A stretch of DNA of 25,005 nt from a virus, in IMG/VR virus record IMGVR_UViG_3300042924_003830, positions 1 to 25,005 of that record; one strand, 5' to 3'. Below are positions 1-5,673 of the stretch, one piece after another. Position 1 is the stretch's first letter. Each line of letters opens with the position of its first letter. Under the pieces are notes generated by a model. The model was not told where the DNA came from. It made no database searches and saw nothing but the letters and a program-made list of their open reading frames with translations. A program made the position numbers and the translations under genes.

Positions 1-127
1 TCGCCTTGTCGCAGCCGCACGTCGCCCGCACCGTCGCCTCGAAGGCAGCGGGCTCCATGCCGAACTTCGTAGCCATCGAAAGCAGGATGCTCTTGCGGTC
101 CTGCGTGTTTGCAATCTGCGTCGTCAT
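1..127 (-). CDS. RecT/Bet-like ssDNA-annealing protein, N-terminus only
   Basis: The gene starts at ATG 125-127 and runs off the left edge, so only 42 residues are visible. An AAAGGA ribosome site lies just upstream. The visible part reads DRKSILLSMATKFGMEPAAF, followed by EATVRATCGCDKA. This resembles the N-terminus of phage RecT-type recombinases, in which a short lead is followed by an MA.(R/K)(F/Y)GMEPAAFE.T(V/L)RAT block before the annealing core. RecT proteins anneal single-stranded DNA during phage recombination and replication. The gene is last in the visible leftward early cluster, which fits a recombination role. The assignment rests on a short N-terminal match from memory. The annealing core itself is outside the window. 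Confidence 0.5.
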   Translation of the reverse strand, partial: MTTQIANTQDRKSILLSMATKFGMEPAAFEATVRATCGCDKA

Positions 128-155
128 CTTTTGAGTCCTTTCGGGAGCGTGTCGT

Positions 156-617
156 TTAGGAGTGAAAGCCGTTGCTAGAAAACGTGTGCATCAATTCCTG
201 CTGTGCCGTCTTGGGTTGCGTGGCAATGTTCTCGACGGCACTGGCCAGCCGCTCGAGCACGCGGTAGATCTCATCCAGCGTCGTGTCAATCGACGCGAGC
301 GATGCTGCGGCAGCCAAAGTTGCTGACGGCTGACTGTCCACAACTGTGGACGATGGCGTTGCGTGCGAGTCCTCATCGTCAAAGGCGGACAGAGATCGCA
401 GATACTCGTCTGCGTCCGCTTTGTGAACCCAGACAGCGCCGCCCTTAAGGTCGCCAACGTGGCGGACCAACTTCACGGCCCGTATAAGTCCAGTCTTTTG
501 CGCTCTTGAAACAGCCTTATAGTCCGTGCTGTTAACGACAAAACCTGACATTCCTACGTAGCCAACCGGCACTTGCGATTCGTCTTGAATGAACGTGGTT
601 GTGTGTCGAGTCTTCAT
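156..617 (-). CDS. Small protein, possible HTH DNA-binding domain plus helical tail
   Basis: A 153-residue protein of unknown family. ATG 617 has AAGGGA about 10 nt upstream. Residues 17-75 have the look of a small excisionase/winged-helix domain: a possible helix-turn-helix around VNSTDYKAVSRAQKTGLI, then a WVHKADADEYLRSL block like the wing and final helix of HTH_17/excisionase-type proteins. Residues 80-110 are Ser/Ala/Asp-rich and probably a linker. Residues 108-145 form a predicted amphipathic helix (TTLDEIYRVLERLASAVENI) that could dimerise. It sits directly upstream of the RecT-like gene. A regulatory or DNA-binding role is inference only. Confidence 0.6.
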   Translation of the reverse strand: MKTRHTTTFIQDESQVPVGYVGMSGFVVNSTDYKAVSRAQKTGLIRAVKLVRHVGDLKGGAVWVHKADADEYLRSLSAFDDEDSHATPSSTVVDSQPSATLAAAASLASIDTTLDEIYRVLERLASAVENIATQPKTAQQELMHTFSSNGFHS

Positions 618-719
618 GCTTCGCGTCCCTTTCTTTCCTTGGTGAAATCCCGCGTCCGCGTCCTGCCTCAGCGGGGCGATCCCTTCCGTGGCTTACCCGG
701 CTCCGCCGGGCTCCGTGTC

Positions 720-944
720 TCAGTGCGTGATGTCGTGAACGCTGACGGCCAGCCATGCGCCGCCCACGTCCACCGTGAGCCGGTCGCCGTCGATCCACTC
801 GACGCGGCCCTGCCACCGGCGGCCTGCGGTGCAGCCACTCACGAAGTCGCCCTCGGCGGGCATGCTCACCGGGCTCGGGGTGTGGTCAGCCATCCCCGCC
901 ACGGCGGCGAGGTACTCGTTCTGATGGGGGTCGGTACTGTACAT
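720..944 (-). CDS. Small early phage protein, unknown function
   Basis: A 74-residue protein, not recognised. ATG 944 is preceded by AAAGGAGCC at good spacing, and a sigma70-like promoter ends about 30 nt further upstream, which supports a real gene. The second half (residues 32-74) alternates charged and hydrophobic residues in a beta-rich pattern, with WQGRVEWIDGDRLTVDVGG as its core. This suggests a small SH3/KOW-like or other all-beta fold. Residues 1-30 look unstructured. It lies in the leftward early cluster. About 100 nt without a visible gene separate it from the next gene. Confidence 0.6.
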   Translation of the reverse strand: MYSTDPHQNEYLAAVAGMADHTPSPVSMPAEGDFVSGCTAGRRWQGRVEWIDGDRLTVDVGGAWLAVSVHDITH

Positions 945-974
945 GTGTTTACTGGCTCCTTTGGGGGTGGCGAA

Positions 975-1002
975 AATGTATTGACGGGTGAACTTCTGTC
1001 AA
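975..1002 (-). promoter_or_regulatory. Sigma70-like early promoter for the 720-944 gene
   Basis: On the - strand a perfect TTGACA (997-1002) is followed after 16 nt by TACATT (975-980). Transcription would begin near 968, giving a leader of about 23 nt that contains the AAAGGAG ribosome site of the gene starting at 944. The -35 box and spacer also hold the split inverted repeat TTGAC...GTCAA, which could be an operator half-site pair. The assignment comes from motif matching only. Confidence 0.5.
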
Positions 1003-1008
1003 GTGGCA

Positions 1009-1026
1009 TAGCGTCGGCGTTAGAAC
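1009..1026 (-). repeat. 18-bp operator-like repeat, copy 1
   Basis: On the - strand the sequence is GTTCTAACGCCGACGCTA. It is identical over 18 bp to 1612-1629. It lies just upstream of the promoter at 975-1002, and its last two bases begin a weak -10-like TATGCC. A repressor or activator site is the simplest reading. Confidence 0.6.
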
Positions 1027-1030
1027 AAAA

Positions 1031-1174
1031 TCAAAAAAAACTGGTGGCTGCGGTCAGGATCATGTCGATTGCGTCGTGGACGAAGCGGGCGAGCGCGGTG
1101 TCGTGGCCGAGGTCTTGGCCCAGGCGGACCAGCACCATCGACTCAAGAGCTCGATCCCAGTTGATGCGTTTCAT
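1031..1174 (-). CDS. 47-residue early protein, unknown function
   Basis: A 47-residue ORF starting at ATG 1174, too short for many gene finders. It is supported by a strong AAAAGGAGG ribosome site with 7 nt spacing, placed in the 22-nt gap after the upstream gene ends at 1197. The product is a predicted pair of helices (MKRINWDRALESMVLVRLGQ, then a helix rich in Ala/His/Asp), ending in FF. No family is recognised. It is probably co-transcribed with the gene at 1197-1556. Confidence 0.55.
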   Translation of the reverse strand: MKRINWDRALESMVLVRLGQDLGHDTALARFVHDAIDMILTAATSFF

Positions 1175-1196
1175 GTTTGCCCTCCTTTTGCGGTTC

Positions 1197-1556
1197 TCAG
1201 CCGTCGATGCCGTGGCGGCACAGTTGCTGGTCGGGGCAGTCGACCGGGGAAAGCCATCCGAGTTGCCCTGCTTCGCAGTCGGCACGTGCGGCTTCGTCAA
1301 CGACGGCACGCACGCGAGCCGGAAGTGCGTCGTACCGTGCGTACAGGTCATCGACGTGGGCCACCGCAGAAGCAAGGCTCGGCTCCCACTTGCCGTTGAT
1401 GCCGCTGGAAGATCCGTATGAAACGCTCGGCGTGACTGCAAACCCCTGCTGCGAATCGCACACACGACCGCTGCCGTGCTTGCTGATGAAGTTCCGAGTG
1501 ATGCGAAAGCCTCGATACAGGAACGTCATTGCGTCGATCTTGGTTGCCTTGGTCAT
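1197..1556 (-). CDS. Early phage protein of 119 residues, unknown function
   Basis: Not recognised. I chose ATG 1556 because a GGGAGA ribosome site lies 6-7 nt upstream, and because promoter P2 (1608-1635) would start transcription near 1600, leaving a normal leader. The frame also opens at ATG 1601, only 6 nt below the -10 box, and would then be leaderless and 15 residues longer. The N-terminal third is beta-like (FLYRGFRITRNFISKHG), followed by a Ser/Gly-rich turn and two predicted helices around residues 65-100. The C-terminus holds three cysteines and a histidine. It leads the 1197/1031 gene pair. Confidence 0.55.
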   Translation of the reverse strand: MTKATKIDAMTFLYRGFRITRNFISKHGSGRVCDSQQGFAVTPSVSYGSSSGINGKWEPSLASAVAHVDDLYARYDALPARVRAVVDEAARADCEAGQLGWLSPVDCPDQQLCRHGIDG

Positions 1557-1607
1557 CGTCTCGTCTCCCAGTTCTCGGCCGCGAGTCTCATTTGCTCGCA
1601 TGGCCCT

Positions 1608-1635
1608 ATTGTAGCGTCGGCGTTAGAACTAGCAA
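1608..1635 (-). promoter_or_regulatory. Early promoter P2 with embedded operator-like repeat
   Basis: On the - strand TTGCTA (1630-1635) and TACAAT (1608-1613) are separated by 16 nt. The -10 box matches five of six consensus bases. The spacer is occupied almost completely by the 18-bp repeat shared with 1009-1026, so a bound protein would block or replace polymerase contacts. The promoter faces the 1197-1556 gene. Confidence 0.5.
1612..1629 (-). repeat. 18-bp operator-like repeat, copy 2
   Basis: Identical over all 18 bases to copy 1 at 1009-1026. Here it fills the spacer between the -35 and -10 boxes of P2 and overlaps the first two -10 bases. A related core, CTAACGCCG, lies inverted in promoter P3 at 1933-1941. 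Confidence 0.65.
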
Positions 1636-1682
1636 GGGGTGAGAAATTATTTTTTTCGACCCGGTTTTTCCCGTGAAAATCG

Positions 1683-1922
1683 CTAGTTTCGGGAAAACTT
1701 GCCAGGACGGCCGCCGGTTCCACGGTCCCGCTTGGCGAATCGGAGCACCTCGGCCTCGTCAAAAACGAGGGCGGTGGGGGCGGCGTGCCACGAGTCCAGG
1801 CCGCCTTTGTCGCCCCCGAGCAGGGCCAGCTGGCGCACCCTGCCCATCGAGACGTTGAGGATCTTCGCCGCCTCGGCTGTGGAAATCAGCTTTTTCCCGG
1901 TCGGGAGTGCCACGGTGATCAT
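1683..1922 (-). CDS. HTH protein, excisionase/MerR-like
   Basis: A 79-residue protein with a helix-turn-helix at about residues 12-33 (LISTAEAAKILNVSMGRVRQ), followed by a short loop and an ALVFDEAEVLRFAKRDR block that resembles the wing and last helix of HTH_17/excisionase-type proteins. These proteins bind DNA at attachment sites or promoters. Here it lies next to, and divergent from, the integrase gene, the usual place for an excisionase or early regulator. ATG 1922 has GGAGG only 1 nt upstream. GTG 1913 is 10 nt from the same GGAGG and may be the true start. Phage-specific function is inferred from fold and position. Confidence 0.7.
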   Translation of the reverse strand: MITVALPTGKKLISTAEAAKILNVSMGRVRQLALLGGDKGGLDSWHAAPTALVFDEAEVLRFAKRDRGTGGRPGKFSRN

Positions 1923-1929
1923 GCCTCCA

Positions 1930-1957
1930 ATACTAACGCCGGGGCAAGCGGTGTCAA
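1930..1957 (-). promoter_or_regulatory. Early promoter P3 with inverted operator-like core
   Basis: On the - strand a perfect TTGACA (1952-1957) and TAGTAT (1930-1935) are 16 nt apart, directly upstream of the HTH gene. Transcription would start around 1922, so the mRNA is leaderless from ATG 1922 or uses GTG 1913 with GGAGG. CTAACGCCGGGGC on the + strand (1933-1945) matches the core of the repeats at 1009 and 1612 in 11 of 13 positions, in the opposite orientation. Confidence 0.45.
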
Positions 1958-2045
1958 AGGGGCGAGCCCGGGTGGAACCCCGGCCCAGACCACCTGTACA
2001 ATCCGGTGGCCGGGTCGAAGTTCGAGTGGAGGCGAGTTCGGTTCA

Positions 2046-2071
2046 ATAAGTGTATACTTCTGTACACTTAT
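2046..2071. promoter_or_regulatory. Perfect dyad upstream of integrase: attP core or operator
   Basis: ATAAGTGTA (2046-2054) and its exact reverse complement TACACTTAT (2063-2071) flank an 8-nt spacer. This is the geometry of a tyrosine-recombinase core site (9-13 bp arms, 6-8 bp spacer). It is AT-rich in otherwise GC-rich DNA and ends 32 nt before the integrase start. An operator that controls the integrase gene fits equally well. TATACT at 2053-2058 could be a -10 box for the integrase, but no convincing -35 box was seen. Confidence 0.5.
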
Positions 2072-2103
2072 GGCTTCGGCCGAGCAAAAAAGGAGTTTCC
2101 ACC

Positions 2104-2997
2104 ATGCCCATGCCGTTGCCGGAATTGCTTGAGCGTTACGCCCTGTTACGCCAACTGAAGCCCAAGAGCGTCGAGCTCTACGAGATGCTGCTGGATCGCG
2201 TGAAGAAATTCTTGGGGCGAGAGGCCACCACCGACGACCTCGACGACCTCATCATCAGCCGCTACCTCAAGTGGCGAGCAGAGACACCGGGGTGGAGGAA
2301 CCGCCTGCCGTCGCCCGCCAGCGTCCGCAAGGATCGCGTGATGCTCGCCGCGATCTGGACCTACGCGGCGAAGAAAAGAATCGCCGCCGAGTTCCCCGAG
2401 TTGCCCAAGGTGAAGGTGCCCAAGCGGCTGCCCACGGGCCGGGCCTACACGGCCGACGACGTGGCCGCCTTGGTGCGGCGCGCCCGCCTGCGTTGTGGAC
2501 GCACTGGCGGCGTTCCTAGCGGCTGGTGGTGGGCCACCATCATCTATGCCATCTACTGCACCGGCGAGCGTCTGGAGGCCACCATGTCGCTCCGGTGGGC
2601 CGACGTGGATCTGGAGCGGCGGCGCGTGGTGTTTCGCGGCGAGACCCGCAAGGGCTCGACCCGCGACATCGAAAGGCAGATCACGCCCGACCTGGCCAAG
2701 ATGCTGGCCCTGCACCGGCGGGCCGACGCCGATCTGGTCTGGCCGTGGGATCGCCGCACGAAGAGCCAGTGGACGAGCTTGAAACTGCTGTGCAGCAAAG
2801 CGGGCGTGAAGTATCGGGGCTTCCACGGGCTGAGACGCACGGCCGCGAGTTATGCCGCCCTAGCCGGGGGCCGCTCGGCCGCGACGCAGCTGCTCGACCA
2901 CAGCGACCCGAACCTGCAACGGGTATATGTCGATCCCGTCATCTGCCCGAACGAAGAGGACTCGACTGCGGCCCTGCCGCACCTCGACTTGAGATAG
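2104..2997 (+). CDS. int: Tyrosine-family site-specific integrase
   Basis: A 297-residue tyrosine recombinase that would integrate and excise the phage DNA at attachment sites. The N-terminal 100 residues form a SAM-like core-binding domain (LPELLERYALLRQLKPKSVE, then SASVRKDRVMLAAIWTYA-like helices). The catalytic set is complete: Arg156 in TGERLEA, Lys183 in RKGSTRD, His241 and Arg244 in FHGLRRT, His266 in LLDHSDP, and nucleophile Tyr275 in QRVYVD. I chose ATG 2104 because AAAGGAG lies 9 nt upstream. The frame is open back to 2050, but that would cross the palindrome. It is the only + strand gene here and is slightly short for phage integrases, without an obvious N-terminal arm-binding domain. 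Confidence 0.93.
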   Translation: MPMPLPELLERYALLRQLKPKSVELYEMLLDRVKKFLGREATTDDLDDLIISRYLKWRAETPGWRNRLPSPASVRKDRVMLAAIWTYAAKKRIAAEFPELPKVKVPKRLPTGRAYTADDVAALVRRARLRCGRTGGVPSGWWWATIIYAIYCTGERLEATMSLRWADVDLERRRVVFRGETRKGSTRDIERQITPDLAKMLALHRRADADLVWPWDRRTKSQWTSLKLLCSKAGVKYRGFHGLRRTAASYAALAGGRSAATQLLDHSDPNLQRVYVDPVICPNEEDSTAALPHLDLR

Positions 2998-3062
2998 CCG
3001 GGCTGACGGGGAGGCGGCAGGGAAAGGAAGGAAAACCTGCCGCCTCAACCCGCCGCCCGGCT
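2996..3062. terminator. Large nested stem-loop between convergent genes
   Basis: GAGGCGGCAGG (3011-3021) pairs perfectly with CCTGCCGCCTC (3036-3046) around a 14-nt purine-rich loop. Outside it, AGCCGGGC (2996-3003) pairs with GCCCGGCT (3055-3062), and CGGG (3007-3010) with CCCG (3049-3052). The structure fills the gap between the ends of the convergent integrase and 3062-3259 genes. No U-tract follows on either strand, so it is not a textbook intrinsic terminator. Position suggests a bidirectional transcription or mRNA-end barrier. Confidence 0.5.
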
Positions 3063-3259
3063 CATTGTTCCGCTGGCCGTGCGATGTTCTCTCGGCTCGC
3101 CAAGATCGCCAGCAGCCGCTCGCGCTCTTCGAGCAGCCGCCCGATCATGCGTGCCGCCGTGCCGTTCGTGGCCGTCCAACTGTTTGACGGCCCGTGGCGG
3201 CCCACCCACAGCCACGCCTCCTGGGCCTCGTCCTCGCTGTAGTGCACGCGGGGATTCAC
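3062..3259 (-). CDS. 65-residue late-operon protein, unknown function
   Basis: Not recognised. GTG 3259 overlaps the TGA of the preceding gene by 4 nt (GTGA), the usual coupling in this operon. The protein has an N-terminal WLWVGRHG segment, a Thr/Ala-rich middle and a C-terminal helix (ARMIGRLLEERERLLAILAS). It is the last gene of the leftward late operon and ends in the large stem-loop. Confidence 0.55.
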   Translation of the reverse strand: MNPRVHYSEDEAQEAWLWVGRHGPSNSWTATNGTAARMIGRLLEERERLLAILASRENIARPAEQ

Positions 3260-3606
3260 TCGACGCTCTCCCGGTAGAGCACCAGGGCGATGATTGAATA
3301 CGCCGCGAGGTCGAGCAGCGTGTCCTCCACGCCGTCGAATTCCACCTCGCCCCGGCGAAAGAACGACCGCAGCCGGTGCATCTTGTCGCTCATGCGGAGC
3401 ACGCAGCCCGCGTAGGCGGGCACGTTGATGACATCGGCCGAGTTGCGGATGTTGCTCAGGGCATCGTCGTCCTGCCCGTAGTCTTTTGTCTTCCGAAGGT
3501 GGAGCGTGCGGATCTCGTCAAGGATGTCGAGGAACTCGCGCGAGCCGGGCCGCAGTCCCTCACGCATCACGCCATCACCATTGAGTCGGTCGGCCACGGT
3601 AATCAT
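3256..3606 (-). CDS. MazG/DUF1599-like all-helical protein
   Basis: A 116-residue protein starting at ATG 3606, which overlaps the TGA of the metallophosphoesterase gene (ATGA). The frame is open further upstream, but that part is a shadow of the neighbour. The sequence follows the pattern of the DUF1599/MazG-like phage family: a KTKDYGQD motif near residue 40, a NIR..AD segment, RMSDKMHRLRSFFRRG, then VEDTLLDLAAYSIIALVLYRE. MazG-type proteins hydrolyse nucleoside triphosphates. DUF1599 members have been linked to modified-nucleotide metabolism in phages. The E/D pattern for metal binding is partly visible (SDK, VEDTLLD). Activity here is inference. Confidence 0.65.
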   Translation of the reverse strand: MITVADRLNGDGVMREGLRPGSREFLDILDEIRTLHLRKTKDYGQDDDALSNIRNSADVINVPAYAGCVLRMSDKMHRLRSFFRRGEVEFDGVEDTLLDLAAYSIIALVLYRESVE

Positions 3607-4778
3607 CCCTTTCTGGTCCCTTCGCTGACGTGCATCGATCGCAGCCCGCCATCGGGGCTGTAGAGGAATGTTTCGCATGCCTGTCTAGCCCCGAGAAATC
3701 CGTTGGCTGAGTGCCAATCGTCAGGCGGGCAGATCGTCGGGGCCGTTCGCACGATCACGCCGTCGAGCGTGTCGAGCGGCTTGTTGTGCTCGGCCGCCTG
3801 GTGGTGCAAGTGGCCCGTGTGCCACTCGCGATAGGTGCTGCGGCTCCACGCCTCGCGTTGCTCAAGGGCCATGATCTGCGGGAGTTTCCGCTTCGCCTTG
3901 TGCCCGTGCGTGAACCCGAGCAGGTTGCGCCCGTGCGTGAGGTATTGCCGCGAGAGGAAGTCGGGCTTGATCGTCACGGCCTTTGATCCACGGAACCGCT
4001 CCACGAGAATCCGCTGAAAGGCCCACGTCAGCACTTCGTCGTGGTTCCCGTTCACGATCACCACGTCGGTGGGGGCCGAGGCCGCCGACCGCTCGACGAT
4101 GCCGAGCAGCGAGTCGCAACCCACCTGAATCATCTTCTGCAACCGCCCGTCCCGCTCCAGCGGCGTGCCGCCGGTTGTCGTGCCGCTCGGCGTGTCGTAG
4201 TGGAAGAGGTCGCCCAGGAACGCGATCGTGCGGCGCGTGGGCTTGTGGGCATCTCCCACCGCCACCAGTTCGGCCCCGGCTTTGCCCACGAGCTGCTCGG
4301 CCAGGTCGAGGTCGTAGTCGCTGCCGCCCGTGGTCTTGCTCCACGAGTAAGCCCCGAAGTGCGTGTCGCTGATGACGAGCACCTGCCATAGGCCGTCTGC
4401 CTTGGGTGCCTTGACAGTTTTGGTCAAGGGCTTGCGGAGCGTCTTCTTCGCGGCGTCGATCATCGCCTCGACCACTTCGATGGTCGTCGGCCCGCCCTTC
4501 GGCTTGAGCCGCACGAAGACGCGGTGCAGTTCAATGCTCCCGCCTTCGCCGTCGCCTGTCTCCCACTTTGTTGCCTCAGATGCAGCCACTTCAAAACGCT
4601 GCATATCGGCTTCGATATGGGCGAGCAAATCCTCGACGGTCTTGATCCGTCTGCTCGTGGAGCGGGCTTCGAGCGAATCGCCGTCCTGCCGCTGCGTGAC
4701 TTGTTCGGCGTCAGCGCTGGGCTTCGGGGGCGGGAGCTTCGCGGCCACGCTCTCGGCTAGCGTCTTCCTTCGAGCCAC
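3603..4778 (-). CDS. Calcineurin-like metallophosphoesterase
   Basis: A 391-residue protein. I chose GTG 4778 because AAGGAG lies 8 nt upstream. The frame is open to 4811 but without such a site. The first 120 residues are charged and helical, with no known fold. The catalytic domain follows with all metallophosphatase motifs in order: VISDTHFG near 138, FLGDLFHYD near 190, NGNHDE near 245, THGH near 291 and HTGHLHH near 320. These bind two metal ions and cleave phosphomonoesters or phosphodiesters. Phages carry such enzymes as possible nucleases or nucleotide phosphatases. The substrate is unknown. It overlaps both neighbours. Confidence 0.88.
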   Translation of the reverse strand: MARRKTLAESVAAKLPPPKPSADAEQVTQRQDGDSLEARSTSRRIKTVEDLLAHIEADMQRFEVAASEATKWETGDGEGGSIELHRVFVRLKPKGGPTTIEVVEAMIDAAKKTLRKPLTKTVKAPKADGLWQVLVISDTHFGAYSWSKTTGGSDYDLDLAEQLVGKAGAELVAVGDAHKPTRRTIAFLGDLFHYDTPSGTTTGGTPLERDGRLQKMIQVGCDSLLGIVERSAASAPTDVVIVNGNHDEVLTWAFQRILVERFRGSKAVTIKPDFLSRQYLTHGRNLLGFTHGHKAKRKLPQIMALEQREAWSRSTYREWHTGHLHHQAAEHNKPLDTLDGVIVRTAPTICPPDDWHSANGFLGARQACETFLYSPDGGLRSMHVSEGTRKG

Positions 4779-5014
4779 GAGATGACTCCTTGTAGGCCGC
4801 TTGTTTTCCACCCGCGCTCGCGAGCGGCGTCCATGATCGCGCGAGCATAGGCCCGCTTCTGGTGCACGTCGTGGTTGAACGCCTGCCGCACGCGCTCCAG
4901 TTCAGCCTGGGCCTCTGGCTGGAGTCGCTCAAACCACGTCAGGAACCCAGGGCTGCGGTTCTTCGCCCGCGAGAGCACGTCATCCAGCAGGCTCGGTGCC
5001 TTCGCCTTCGCCAT
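4757..5014 (-). CDS. Small helical phage protein, HTH-like C-terminus
   Basis: An 85-residue protein starting at ATG 5014 with AAAGGAG upstream. It is almost all helix: an N-terminal LLDDVLSRAKN segment, a charged middle helix (PEAQAELERVRQAF), and a C-terminal AIMDAARERGWKTSGLQGVI-type segment ending in SWLEG. The last part resembles a compact DNA-binding helix-turn-helix. It lies between the HExxH protein and the metallophosphoesterase, overlapping the latter by 22 nt. No family name can be given. Confidence 0.6.
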   Translation of the reverse strand: MAKAKAPSLLDDVLSRAKNRSPGFLTWFERLQPEAQAELERVRQAFNHDVHQKRAYARAIMDAARERGWKTSGLQGVISWLEGRR

Positions 5015-5017
5015 GCG

Positions 5018-5299
5018 TCACTCCTTTGGCGTGAGTGTGTAGAGCATCGCCAGCACACGCCGCTGCACGCGGGCCGCCTCGGTTACGGCCTCCTCTGAGA
5101 TGTTCGGGCCGAGAGCCGCGTGGAGTAGTTCGTGCAGGATCGTCTCGACGCGCGACCAGCCGCGTTGTTTGTCGTCAATGAGGATGCGAGGGCGGGCTGA
5201 GTTGTCGAAGAACGTCCAACCGGCGGCGTCACCCTTGAGCGGCACGAAGCGCAGAAGCCAGCGCTTGCCGTCAATCGTGATGTGGTGATCCTCCGGCAT
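5018..5299 (-). CDS. Mini zincin with HExxH motif
   Basis: A 93-residue protein with HELLH at residues 56-60, preceded by the helix WSRVETIL. The glutamate at residue 75 in VTEAAR could be the third zinc ligand, as in gluzincin-type folds. The N-terminal half is beta-like (ITIDGKRWLLRFVPL, then WTFFD, then RILID), matching the beta-sheet-plus-active-site-helix layout of minimal metallopeptidases such as the IrrE/ImmA or SprT cores. It is far shorter than those families. It could cleave a host or phage regulator or be a structural relic. The start at 5299 is the only strong ATG. Confidence 0.65.
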   Translation of the reverse strand: MPEDHHITIDGKRWLLRFVPLKGDAAGWTFFDNSARPRILIDDKQRGWSRVETILHELLHAALGPNISEEAVTEAARVQRRVLAMLYTLTPKE

Positions 5300-5337
5300 C
5301 TGCTGCGTCCCTTTCGCCCGTCAACGTAGCGGGGCTG

Positions 5338-5673
5338 TCAATCGCCAACGTAAAACCGCTTCGCCGCAATCAGCGCGTTCCGCGCGTCCGTCTGGAGCTT
5401 ATTCCCGACCTCATTTAGCCACCGCTGCCGGGCCGGGCAGCCACACCCACCGGGCTTGCCCTCCGTGCGTGTCAGCCGCTCGACGCGCTCCTTTGTGATC
5501 CCGAGAGCGGTGAGCCCCTTTTCTACGAGGTCGCCGACAGGGATGGGCTCCCATATGTCTTCCGGCACAGGCGCGCACATGCGATAGAGCGGCAGCGTCT
5601 TGGCAACGTAGCCGCAGGTTGGGCAGGTGCGCTCGGGGTTCTGGAAGTCGCACAGTTTTGCGGGGTCGATCAT
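5338..5673 (-). CDS. Zinc-ribbon-like small phage protein
   Basis: A 111-residue protein whose ATG 5673 overlaps the TGA of the upstream tail gene. An N-terminal CPTC pair (residues 17-20) and Cys33 suggest one metal-binding knuckle. CGC at residues 77-79 sits just before PARQRWLNEVGNKL. The second motif recalls short phage proteins with a CGGCG(K/R)R...LN block. The middle (residues 42-70) is helical and includes GLTALGITKERVERLTRT. It is the junction gene between the tail genes and the small late genes. Function unknown. Confidence 0.6.
   Translation of the reverse strand: MIDPAKLCDFQNPERTCPTCGYVAKTLPLYRMCAPVPEDIWEPIPVGDLVEKGLTALGITKERVERLTRTEGKPGGCGCPARQRWLNEVGNKLQTDARNALIAAKRFYVGD

Noticed and set aside
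697-711. CCCGGC-TCC-GCCGGG hairpin in the 618-719 gap
   Set aside because: Short 6-bp stem without a T-run, of a type expected by chance in GC-rich DNA.
573-1421. + strand ORF of 282 codons across the early genes
   Set aside because: It overlaps three leftward genes with good ribosome sites and promoters, and its composition is that of an antisense frame.
1666-1697. Inverted repeat TTTTCCCG...CGGGAAAA near the end of the HTH gene
   Set aside because: It has a 16-nt loop and no T-run after it in the direction of transcription, so a terminator is not supported.
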